The notes beneath the pieces were generated by a model. That model saw only the letters and a list, made by a program, of their open reading frames with translations. It ran no database searches and was not told the DNA's origin. A program made the translations under genes and the position numbers. From Rhizophagus sp. LPA8_4_AMF (taxonomy: Eukaryota > Glomeromycota > Glomeromycetes > Glomerales > Glomeraceae): DNA of 27,131 nt. Positions within the stretch are counted from its first letter, which is position 1, and each line of letters begins with the position of its first letter. Below, piece after piece: positions 1 to 9,034 of the stretch. The DNA lies in contig JADRCO010000747.1 in NCBI GenBank assembly GCA_021464525.1, forward strand, positions 1-27,131, read 5' to 3'.

Positions 1-417
1 TATAGTTTAAATCTCATGGTATTGCACTTTTAAATATATTAAACTATTTGCAAATATAATCACTGGTTGTTGAGTAAATTCACTTTAAAGTTTTCCAAAC
101 AATTTTGCTCACCACTGTATATCTGTAATAATGACTCACGCTATTAATTAATAAATAAAATAAAATAAATCTACTCTGATCGACAAATTTGTAATAATGA
201 TGTAATTCAATAGGACATCGTTACTCCACATAGTATTTTCAGTATTATGACATTCCCAAAGATATACAAAGCATGTTTGACTCGTACAATTTGTAATTTT
301 AAGTTCATACGCTTTTTCTTGGTGTTATACTTTACAAGAGTCATGGGCGAGAAGACTGATAGATTATTTTGTGATACCTTTCATGTACAGTATCTTATAT
401 ATATATTTATATATATA
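1..417. other. AT-rich spacer, no gene seen
   Basis: The stretch is AT-rich. The one open frame in it (247-483, plus) runs into the inverted-repeat element at 418 and has an unremarkable composition, so I do not call it a gene. It may hold upstream exons or the promoter of the gene at 672-1821, but I see no convincing splice chain. Confidence 0.5.
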
Positions 418-590
418 CAGTCTACCCTTGATAGCCGTTCTGCGCCTCAAATTCGTTATAGCAAGTTAGCGCGAAGAATTTGAAGAATTTGATTGGTTGC
501 TTCGCTATAGCGAGGGAAAATTGACATATTTTATTGGCTAAGAATCACGTGATTCGTTATATCAAAATTCGCTATAGGAAGGGTAGACTG
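418..590. mobile_element. Tc1/mariner-pogo-like MITE, 173 bp
   Basis: The ends are inverted copies: the left end reads CAGTCTACCCTTGATAGC and the right end, reverse-complemented, reads CAGTCTACCCTTCCTATAGC (12 bp perfect, then imperfect). The element is flanked on both sides by TA (416-417 and 591-592), the target-site duplication of Tc1/mariner/pogo transposons. The interior has further short inverted motifs built on TTCGTTATAGC and TTCGCTATAGCG, a composition that recalls pogo/Tigger-type termini. It has no coding capacity, so it is a non-autonomous derivative. The family name is inferred from the TA duplication and the CAGT ends. Confidence 0.75.
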
Positions 591-671
591 TATATTATAA
601 CATTATCTGAATTTATATTAATTCTCAAAAGACAAAAGAAAATGTATATTCAACAAATTATTTTTATGTAG

Positions 672-1821
672 AACTCAAGGAATCGTAATATCATTCAGGA
701 CCACGGGCATTATGGTAAGCCCACCTTTTTGTCAACCAGTTTTAATGGTAACGATTTGGGACCTAGTGTGCCTATTGTGGGCGCACTATATAATGAAGAT
801 GGGTTTCAAGGAGGGGATGAGTTATCAAGACAAGTTACATTATCTTGTCAGAATGCAAGTTATCTTGATCGACAAAATCACTATGATGGAAGAGAACAAA
901 GTGAACCGTCCATCAACAGTGAATTTGACGATTTCGGTGGAAGAAGAGAAGATTGTACGAATCATGTTTGGGGCATCGATTCGCAGTGGGACACGTACGT
1001 CAACAACAGAACTCAGCAACTGGAGAATAGCGATGGAGAGAGTAAAAACAATGCCTGCACTCCTATGGTGCTCTCGGAATGTTCAACAAGAATCCGAGCG
1101 CTGTATTCACAATTGGGGCCATTGCTCCGAGTCAATATCCTGGAAGGCAACGCACGGGAAGAGAAAAAGCTATGTCACTTTGTACTCCCGAACGATCGAA
1201 TTAAAACATGGAAGAATGAGGGTGATGCTTCCGTGTGCCAAGTGTTACCGGGTGATGAAATCGATGGAGTACATGGGTTTCGCAATAATTCGTCAATGGT
1301 AGTTGAAACAATTATGAAGTCAAATCGAAGCTATATTGCAAATTCACTTGGGTTTAAGCTCCACGATGAAGACCAAGAAGATTATATCAGTTATATAAAA
1401 GAAGAACTTATCGGTTATATTGAGGAAGTTGAAGAATATGGCTTCGATCATATCATCATAATTGGAGAACTTTACTGCGGAATACTTTTTCTAGATTGCT
1501 TCGGCCGCGTGTTTAATTTGGACTCTATGTCAAATACATTATTATTGTTTTATGGGGATTACTTCAAAGGAGGGGAAAAAGGACTTGGGACTAAATGGGT
1601 AAAATGGATCATAGACGAAGAGGAAGGAAATATTGTTGAAGTTAATGGTATGTGCAAATTTTGCTCATTTTAAAAAATTTTATTTTTTATAACTATATTT
1701 TCTCTTAGGTCCCGAACATTATCTCCTCACTTTCGTAAAGAATCAAATGAAAAAGATAAAAATGAAGAGTCCAAGAAAGAAGAGTTCGAGAAAGAAGAGT
1801 TCGAGAAAGAAGCGTCACTGA
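672..1821 (+). CDS. uncharacterised protein with basic SPRKK-repeat tail, 5' end unresolved
   Basis: The reading frame is open from 672 to an intron at 1648-1708 (GTATGTG donor, TTCTCTTAG acceptor). The join keeps a Gly codon and continues through 1709-1821. The frame has no ATG near its start, and its first in-frame Met lies far inside. The true 5' end is therefore probably an upstream exon joined at the acceptor-like TCATTCAG at 698, or it is lost. The overlapping 712-1302 frame is a shadow. The middle of the protein is acidic. The region encoded by about 1380-1650 is well-behaved globular sequence (motifs GYIEEVEEYGFDH, IIIIGELYCG, LDCFGRVFNLDS, KWVKWIIDEE). Exon 2 adds GPEHYLLTF and then a strongly basic tail with SPRKK, SSRKK and SSRKK in tandem. 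SPRKK/SPKK motifs are known minor-groove DNA-binding elements and the tail also resembles a nuclear localisation signal. I do not recognise the family. Confidence 0.65.
1766..1812 (+). repeat. 15-bp tandem repeat encoding (S-P/S-R-K-K)n
   Basis: Three near-identical 15-bp units of the form AGTTCGAGAAAGAAG lie in phase with the reading frame at the end of the gene at 672-1821. They encode SPRKK, SSRKK and SSRKK. The repeat looks like a recent local expansion of a basic C-terminal motif. Confidence 0.75.
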
Positions 1822-2080
1822 TTAGTTTATATGCTTGATAGATTTATGCTTACTATTAGGTGGGAACGATTCAGTAAAGTAAACTCTTGATAATAACTTT
1901 TTGCTGGAGATGGCTGATTGATAATTAATTAGTTTCTAAAATACATGGTTTAGCTACTTAATGCAAAAAAAATAAAATGCACATTTTTATGAAATATTCA
2001 TTTTTATTTACTGCATCTGTGAACATATTCTACATATTGTTTTAAAATAAACCTCCCATTTTAAGGTTAAGCGTGGAGGA
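1822..2080. other. spacer downstream of 672-1821
   Basis: AT-rich sequence with no open frame of note. It probably contains the 3' end of the upstream transcript (AATAAAATG near 1970). Confidence 0.4.
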
Positions 2081-3320
2081 TATTGACTATGTAATAGCTA
2101 AAGTTTTGAAATCAAACCAATGCCTCCCTTGAAGCATTAGCTTCTGCGGGAGATAATCCAATTGTTTTAGCGAAAAATTTTCTGGAACTAAGGCAAGGAA
2201 ATAATGAAAACTTTCACTCCTGAAAAATTTATTTTTGAAAGGCCACTGTGCCAAATTTTTCTCAAGTGTAAATAAAATCCAACGTTTGTTTAAGGAAAAG
2301 AAAAGGGAGCGGTATGTCAAAAATGATATCAATGAGCCCAAATGGGTATTAGTGAAAAACTGGTACAAAATTTTTTGAAGGACCCAAAAACATATCGGGA
2401 AAACGTAACATTTCGTGCATTAAAAGCAGATGCAATTCCAGACGTAACTAAATTTTCCCCAGATAGAAATACAGTTTAGTCTTCAAAGATCTTTGTGCTG
2501 AATCAAAGAGAATTCAGGATCAGATTGTTCCATATTTTATTAGTGACCGACATCAAGACATATCAAGTAGCCAGAAGTATACACAACCCCTAAAATTATT
2601 CGTGAGAATATTCACACTTAGCTGCTCAGTCAGGAAGTCACGAATATATGACAAGCATCTGCGAGATCAGAATTTCGTGGTCTTTGATTTTATTAAAACA
2701 ACTGATGATGATTTTGCAGTTATACTGGGTTGGGATGCGCCCTTAAAATTGGATAAATGGGCCTTTTTATGATCACTTCATAAAGAATAATTTATTCATC
2801 ATAAGGCCGTAATTTAGTCAATAACCCCGACGTTGATAAACTTTATAAAATTTTCTTATATAGCAACGACAATGATTTGCTTTTTTTATTAAATGTAGCA
2901 ATAGAAATTACTTTGAAAATTAACTATCAGAAAAACCTAAAGTTCGAGAAAAAATCAAATAACAAGTAAGAATTGATAAAGAAAAAGAAGCAATTAATCA
3001 AGATAAGAAACAAAGGGATGAATTAATGAAAGGACGAGATAAGTTGGAAGATGAAATTGAAGAATTACAAGAAGATTGATAGGGAACAAGACGAATTATT
3101 AAGAAAGAAGAAGAAATTGAAGGAATGATAAATAATATTAAAGGATTATTACAAAATTTGGTAGAAATTAAAGAGAATTATGAAAAGGGGTGCTTTTACT
3201 TTTTTTTTGTTAGTTTCTGTTTCTTCAGACTAACGTCTGGGATTTCATTTTAGGCGCCTTAGGTGTTACAGTTGGATTAAGGATAAATCTACTCGAACAA
3301 AGAGAGCCCCTGTAATTATT
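2080..3320 (+). pseudogene. decayed gene fragments, including a coiled-coil segment
   Basis: Several coding-like pieces follow one another on the plus strand in different frames, separated by stops. About 2116-2223 reads EALASAGDNPIVLAKNF and on. About 2365-2480 reads KDPKTYRENVTFRALKAD. A 102-codon open frame at 2467-2772 without an ATG includes IVPYFISDRHQD and FVVFDFIKTTDDDFAVILGW. About 2965-3080 encodes a charged heptad-like segment (EAINQDKKQRDELMKGRDKL) typical of a coiled coil. A last short piece near 3250-3315 reads ALGVTVGLRINLLEQREPL. Base composition and codon texture exceed those of the surrounding spacer. The pieces may belong to one or more dead genes; I do not recognise the family. 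The minus-strand frame at 2087-2368 is a shadow. Confidence 0.5.
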
Positions 3321-4200
3321 TCAATTTGAGTAACAACTATCAGTACGACACTGAATAGGAATAAAAAGTAGATGGAGAGAAAAATCGTGGAAATACAATA
3401 ACTTTTCAAGAAGGATTTTACCTTAAAAAATACGTTTTCAATATTAATTTCCGCATAAGATTAAACTCTGAAAGCTTTCGGGCAAGCTTGATTTTGGAAA
3501 GTTGAAAGAAACGATAGATGCCATCGTATTCCAGGTCCATCATACAGAAATATGTACCCTTCTATAATATTTTTATGAGAAAGTGTATTATAACATGAAT
3601 TCACCAAAATGCGAAAAGAAAACTTACCACAAATATGCCCTCCAAAAGTCTTACTCCTGGTTCATTTTCATATAATAATATGTTGTTTATGCCACCTTGG
3701 CAAAAGATTTCCACTTTGTAAAAGTTATATCCGCCAACTTTACTTGTTCTTGTGACTGAGAAAGGTTTTGCTTCAATGAAACACAATTCCTCACGTTCTC
3801 CTTTTTCTATAATTCTATATATAGCTAGATCAGTTTTTTACGTGGTTTAATCCGTAAATTTAGTCAATTATTCTATCATTGCATCTACATGTATCAGGGA
3901 TGATGTGAAAATAATTATATTGATATATGGATGTAATTATTACAGTAAAAAAAAAAAATAAAAAAATTGATTTATCAGTATCGGGTAATAAGGAGCTTAT
4001 TAAAAAAAAACACAAAAAGATGATTTACTGATAAAACTATTTATAGATCACGCAATAACAGTAAACACTTTTCTTTCGCATAATTTTTTTAAGAAATTAC
4101 GTAAGTCAGCATTCCATAATAATATTTAAAAAATAGATATATTTACGACTAAGGTATAATTTTTATCAACTCATTTTGAGTTTTTCAATAATTATTATAT
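3321..4200. other. spacer with doubtful minus-strand ORF
   Basis: Mostly AT-rich with poly-A runs near 3949 and 4003. A 61-codon minus-strand frame at 3601-3786 has a fairly natural composition (VGGYNFYKVEIFCQGG) and could be a broken exon, but nothing upstream or downstream extends it. No gene is called. Confidence 0.4.
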
Positions 4201-4358
4201 ATTATCGGTTTGACAGGACCGTTTCATGCAATTTTTATAATAAACTCCCGTTATTATCCAATAATTTATTATTATGCTAATACATAGTAATATTGGGATA
4301 ACCGACCAAAATAACAATTATGTAAAATCTGCACGAACTTATGAGGATAACCGATAAT
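4201..4358. repeat. possible short inverted-repeat element
   Basis: ATTATCGGTT at 4201-4210 is matched by its exact reverse complement AACCGATAAT at 4349-4358. A related GGATAACCGA motif lies inside near 4299. Length and AT-rich flanks would suit a MITE, but no target duplication is clear, so this is tentative. Confidence 0.3.
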
Positions 4359-4489
4359 TTATTATACGGTTCAAGGAAACGATATTAAAAAATTAGCAAA
4401 AAAAGTGAAACAAGTATATAAAATTTAACGGTTAACTATTTCTGTACATGTTTATGTCAATATATATTGATCGATATCCTTTTTTTTAG

Positions 4490-4992
4490 CACCAGAAAAT
4501 CGCCTTCTCGTCCTCAATAATCACGAAACAGCTACTTTGGCCCTCCAAGCGTTAAAAAGAGATAAAGACATGCCGGCTCTCGTTTTTTATTGGAACACAG
4601 CAAGGTTCAATGATGCTGTGACCGGCTGAGCGATCCAGGCCTTTGAAATGGAGTCCCAGGTCAAGATATTGGTGCAATTATAACGAACCTTACAACTAAT
4701 GGTGGTGCGAGAAACTATAATAATGTTGTATTTACATTTCCAAACGGCGGTAGTATTGGAGCATGGAAACAACAGATAAATGCAAACATACCATGGTACA
4801 AATCATACTGACTTCATGTTTTTCAGATTCTTTAATTTCACCTTTTCATTTGCCAAAGAGTGCGAAATCAACCGGGAGTTCCAAATGTCATAACTACAGT
4901 CACAAGAATCAATCGAGTTACAGAACGTGATACGGAAATACCGTCATCTGAATACGAACTTGAGGATTTCTCAGACGTCTTCAATTGACAAA
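4490..4992 (+). pseudogene. decayed gene, family not recognised
   Basis: After an acceptor-like TTTTTTTAG near 4488, the plus strand encodes ENRLLVLNNHETATLALQAL and on to FNDAVTG, then a stop. In another frame it continues DIGAIITNLTTNGGARNYNN, VVFTFPNGGSIGAWKQQI and again a stop. A third piece further on reads QPGVPNVITTVTRINRVTER and ends ELEDFSDVFN followed by TGA near 4986. The segments look like one protein broken by at least two frame disruptions, or less probably by unrecognised introns. The minus-strand frame at 4587-4772 is a shadow. Confidence 0.5.
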
Positions 4993-5766
4993 CTTTTTTT
5001 GTTTCCTAATATTTAAGTTTAGAAAAAATATTGCGTAAATAAGTAGAACATGTAATACTTGGCAACGTTTTATTCAGGAGATAATAAATTACTTATTTTT
5101 CTTAACGAAAATGATCGACAAAGACTATTCCATTATTATCTGGCTTCAAACATGTAGGCAGAATAGAATTTATTGATATGTGTGTTCATATGTCTAATTT
5201 CTATACAATATATACTGGCATAAGCCAATATCCAATACATCATCACGGAGGGTATTAAGGCCAGTTCAAACTCAACCTCGGACTTTAAGAAGTATTTACT
5301 CATATTGCTGTGCCCATAACATCAGAAAGTTGAATTAGTCTTCTGTGAATATTATTGAAAAGCAAAAATCTGTATTAGATTCTTTACATAAGCATGAAAT
5401 GCGAAAATGCTCCGATATTTCAAGAGGTTAGTAACTAAAAATAATTTAACTTTTTTTTATAAAGGCGGAAAGTATTGGATTCAAGTTTATAAAATAACGA
5501 AACTGTAATTGCTATTTAGCTAGCTTAGAATTAGCTTTTTTTAGTATATTTTAATTTAAATAAAGATAACATTGTTAAATAATATATATATTTTAAATAT
5601 TTTAATTAAAAAAAAACTAATTCTTTTTATTTTCATTATTTATCATCATCAAAATTGCAATGGGATTTACGATCTGAGGATTTTATTGACGTAATTTCTG
5701 CTCAAGCACCTGAGCTACGGCAATTTTTTGATATGTTATATCTTTGTCAAACCATTTGCGGAACCC
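4993..5766. other. spacer, no gene seen
   Basis: AT-rich sequence with scattered short open stretches and no coherent reading frame on either strand. Confidence 0.45.
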
Positions 5767-5963
5767 TAGTGTTCGGCAAAGATTCGATTCGATGATTCGA
5801 ACTTTTTAATTCGATAAAAAAGAAACTTAGAAGATGGGTTTTAGCCTTGCAAATGAAAATAACAACTTTTTTTTAACAAAAACTTTAAAACTGACTATTT
5901 CTTCTTTTTTAAAAATCGAATCAAACTCGAATCGATTCGTCAAATCATTTGGACGAAACCCTA
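5767..5963. mobile_element. non-autonomous inverted-repeat element, copy 1 (hAT-like ends)
   Basis: The left end TAGTGTTCGGCAAAGATTCG and the right end, reverse-complemented as TAGGGTTTCGTCCAAATGAT, form long imperfect terminal inverted repeats. They are extended by ATTCGAT-rich arms of roughly 50 bp around a central loop. Ends beginning TAG suggest a hAT-like origin, though I could not fix an 8-bp duplication. AACCCTA occurs at both boundaries and could be an alternative 7-bp duplication. There is a diverged relative at 11918-12106. Confidence 0.55.
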
Positions 5964-6912
5964 TTTCCCATATCCGTTGACTTTGTACCTGCATCCGAAT
6001 TCAAAAAATTCAGCGAAGAAATTACACAATTCTCAATTAAAAAGTGTCTACAGTTAATACTATCATCAATAACAAAATCGATACTTTAACTAATGAAATA
6101 AGATTTATAGATCATTAGATTGCTATTAGATATTTCATATCTTTTATGTATTTTGGTATTAGGGTAAGAAATGTGAAAAAAATAAAAGACCAAAGCGAAA
6201 TTTTTTTATTCATTGATTATGTACTATTAATTCGGTTCGATCCGATTTTCTCGAAAAAAGTTTGTTTATTTTTATTTGGAATGTAAAAAACAAACCTTTT
6301 CAAATTTTTTTACCAAATTAAAAAGTTCAGATTTTATCCAGTAAAAATTTTACAAGAAACCTTTGACAGTACTAACACAATAATTTCAGCCAAAGTTATC
6401 ACGAAATTTTTCTTATTAATACCGGAGTTGTACACCTTGCGTGTAACATTACTAACTCTTAATTTCTAGGTGTTTCGTTAGGCATATATTAATAGTTACT
6501 GCCACGTGGAAGTGATATTATCACAGGGGACACAGCGCATTCATAGAAACCCTAAAAAATACATCATATCCATATATTTGTCACGAATATAGTTTATCGT
6601 CCTACCTGTTTTGCCAATTTTTTTCCAGTACCAAAACTTTCTTTTTTCGTTTTCTGAAACTCTCTCCAATACATTTTCAAAATTCTCCACCTCCTTTTCA
6701 ATAATGTCTGTCCATTCACCTTTCTGCATGGTTAGATTAAATTTTATTAATAGACACTTGAATAGGTTAATTATTTCATGACGTAGAATATCAATATATG
6801 TTAGTACGAGGCTTAAATTGATCAGTGCATAGTATCATGTTCAAAAAAATTTTTAGCAATACAAAAGTACGTATTAATAATTGTAGATTCAATTATTTAT
6901 TAATAATATATT
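5964..6912. other. spacer with doubtful minus-strand ORF
   Basis: AT-rich DNA. A 62-codon minus-strand frame at 6541-6729 encodes a charged helical peptide (MQKGEWTDIIEKEVENFENV) with a donor-like GGTAGG inside. It could be a small exon or a chance ORF, and it is not part of the oxidase gene that ends at 6913. The remainder shows no gene. Confidence 0.4.
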
Positions 6913-8463
6913 TTACAATGGTTGATGCTTATACACCGGGTCTGTAATTAACCCTGATCCTAGAATTCCAGGTCGGTCGATACTATATTCATCAATACTG
7001 TATTCTGTTTGACCATCAATAGCCAATTGACTAAGACATTTTCCAAGCATTGGGACAAATTTGAAAGCCCAGCCGGCGGTAAAGATGATAACATTCTTAT
7101 GTGCAGGTCCTTTTAAGTAAAGATTATGTTAGTTAGAAATGAAATTTCAATTTATCATTATAATGAGTTAAATAAACTTTTTACCTAGAATCCTTTTCGG
7201 TGCGAAATCAAGAACAAAATTGTTGTCATGTACGTTGGCCATCAGGCAGGTACCCTGGAACACCGGATGCTTTTGCACGCCAATACAGTGGCTCTCAACC
7301 CAAGCTGAAGTAATACGGGGCTCATATTCTGAAACAAGAGTTTGCCGTTCTGATGGATCCTTGATAATGCGTGATGCCCAGTCAACGGCAATACGAGTTT
7401 GGTTTTGTGGGCCCCAAGAAACAGATGGAAATCCGTAAAAAAGGTTTGGTGGACAACCATCCTGAAATTGAAACCACATTGACGGGTACTATTGTGGATG
7501 AAACAGTAAGTGAATTATGGTGTGAAAAATAACTTATTCAAATGCTTAAATTACCTGCACCGGAGGATCTAGCATTTCATCCATCGTAAAATACATGAAA
7601 ACCATCTCCCAAATGCTGAGTTGAATTTGGAAATTGAGAGACTTGATTATATCGTTGACATATGCACCAGCTGTGATAATAACTTTCTTTGCACTAAATC
7701 GAGGTAATTGTGTCATATGTGAGCATAAGTCTTAGTATTTTTGCTACCATAACATCGTTGCATCCAAATACGTTTACCTATAAGATTTTTGATCCTGCAC
7801 TCCGGTAATTACATTCTTTTTTGCGGTTATGACATTAACTCCATGATCCGTACATTCAATGCTTGTTACCTTTTCGTTCTCCCTAAGTTCTGCGCCACAT
7901 TTTTTTGCGAGAGCATATAATACACGTACAGTCTGAAACACGTTAATGATTCCATTGTCTTCGGCAAACACACCTATAAAATTAGAAGGGAGATTCCGAA
8001 AGTGGTACTCTCTCATAATCTCCTCTTGTGATAACATGCGATAACTCATTCCAAGCTTATCCATGATTTCAATTGGCTTTGTCAAGTTGCCTTCAGGGCC
8101 GTCTTTATAATCTGGATTGCCAAAGTTTAGCAACCCAGTCATTTCAATAAGTTGCACTTGAGCTTCTTTCTCTAATTCAGCCCACAATTCCTTAGCCTTG
8201 TTAGCCAACTTGCACAACTTCTCATCGCTGTACATCTGAAAGAATGAATGCAAACGTAAATACGGGAAGGAGATAGAATTCACTTTCTAGATTAGCATTT
8301 ATACCGTGCGAAACATTCGGACAAAGTCTCCTGAACTTCCCGCCTGGTTAAAGTACATGAACTGTTCCAAGACCAGCACTTTTTTACCCGCTTTCCCAAG
8401 ATTATGCGCTGTGGAAAGTCCAACCGGACCACCACCAACCACAATATAATCGTAGTCCTCCAT
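6913..8463 (-). CDS. FAD-dependent N-methyl amino acid / sarcosine-oxidase-family oxidase
   Basis: Five exons on the minus strand (8463-8305, 8235-7778, 7693-7555, 7461-7185, 7109-6913) join in frame to 409 aa; all introns are GT..AG. MSOX-type enzymes are about 390 aa. The N-terminus YDYIVVGGGPVGLSTAHNLG is the FAD dinucleotide-binding fold (GxGxxG at about residues 10-15). GSSGDFVRMFR (43-52) is the flavin-contacting arginine motif of the sarcosine oxidase / N-methyltryptophan oxidase / pipecolate oxidase group. AKKVIITAGAYVND, FYGFPSV, and TCLMANVHDNNFVLDF with Cys324 at the usual covalent-FAD position follow. TAGWAFKFVPMLG near 356-367 is the C-terminal flavin loop. The reaction should be oxidation of a secondary or N-methyl amine with O2, giving imine or formaldehyde plus H2O2. 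Known MSOX catalytic His and Lys positions differ here (VDW and GWAF), so the substrate is uncertain. I see no signal peptide and no clear PTS1. The gene is paired head to head with the amino acid oxidase at 9035. Confidence 0.9.
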
Positions 8464-8493
8464 ATACGCTTCTCTTTAAAATTTACAAAACCT

Positions 8494-8503
8494 CCTTTAT
8501 ATA
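8494..8503 (-). promoter_or_regulatory. TATA-like box of the minus-strand oxidase
   Basis: On the minus strand the sequence reads TATATAAAGG, about 31-40 nt upstream of the start codon at 8463. Assigned by motif and position only. Confidence 0.45.
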
Positions 8504-8994
8504 TGTACAGAGTTCTTAAATTGAGACCGAACTAAAATAGAATTTTTTGATCACATGAAACAAGCAAACTGATAGATCATCTAATTTTGTGGTAATATTC
8601 GGGAAAAAGTGAAAAGTAAAATGATTTTCATGTGTTGCATTAAAATTTCTCCAAAACTACCTTCTTTAGGCGAGCTTTTCCCACACACAGCGCAATTAAA
8701 ATCATCTCACATGTTTATCTCCGTTGAAGTTTTGGCTGATGTACAGATAAAATGCGAAAAGTGCCTTTGTGTGAGTTCTATTACAAAGGAAAATTATCTG
8801 GAACAATTGCTTTTATGCGAGAAGACATCAAATTTTGGGGATTATGCATTATGCACTCTTCAACAACGTTTAAATCCGTAGTAATTCGAATTTTCATCCA
8901 TAATGAAAATATCTGCAACTTTTCAGGCATTTAACGACTCTAGGAATAGAATACGGGAAAACAGATCATTATTGAACTTTCATAGAATTTTTTG

Positions 8995-9002
8995 TATAAA
9001 TA
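8995..9002 (+). promoter_or_regulatory. TATA-like box of the plus-strand oxidase
   Basis: TATAAATA lies 33-40 nt upstream of the ATG at 9035 and mirrors the TATA-like box of the opposite gene. Assigned by motif and position only, in AT-rich DNA. Confidence 0.4.
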
Positions 9003-9034
9003 TTAAATACAGCACGAAAAAAAAACAATAAAAT

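Larger units (their letters stand above)
8464..9034. promoter_or_regulatory. shared divergent promoter region of the two oxidase genes
   Basis: This 571-bp interval separates the start codons of two divergently transcribed flavoenzyme genes. A TATA-like TATATAAAGG reads toward the minus-strand gene (8494-8503) and TATAAATA toward the plus-strand gene (8995-9002), each about 30-40 nt from its ATG. The central part is less AT-rich than typical spacer and holds two overlapping plus-strand ORFs (8609-8881 and 8752-8934). These have no recognisable domain and are probably chance frames, although a small gene cannot be excluded. Confidence 0.6.

Noticed and set aside
712..1302. 196-codon plus-strand ORF with an ATG start
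   Set aside because: It overlaps in another frame a longer frame that continues through clearly protein-like sequence and a good intron. Its own composition (many Met, Trp and Cys; no domain texture) is that of a shadow frame.
6541..6729. Minus-strand ORF MQKGEWTDIIEKEVENF as a gene
   Set aside because: It is 62 codons with no detectable partner exons and no recognised domain. It is kept only as a doubtful ORF within the spacer entry.
7168..7479. Overlapping frames on both strands within exon 4 of the minus-strand oxidase
   Set aside because: Only the minus-strand frame carrying FYGFPSV and FVLDFAPKR fits the enzyme family. The others are shadows.
8609..8934. Two overlapping small plus-strand ORFs between the oxidase genes
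   Set aside because: No domain, no consistent frame advantage, and they lie in the expected promoter region. A small gene was not supported, although it is not excluded.
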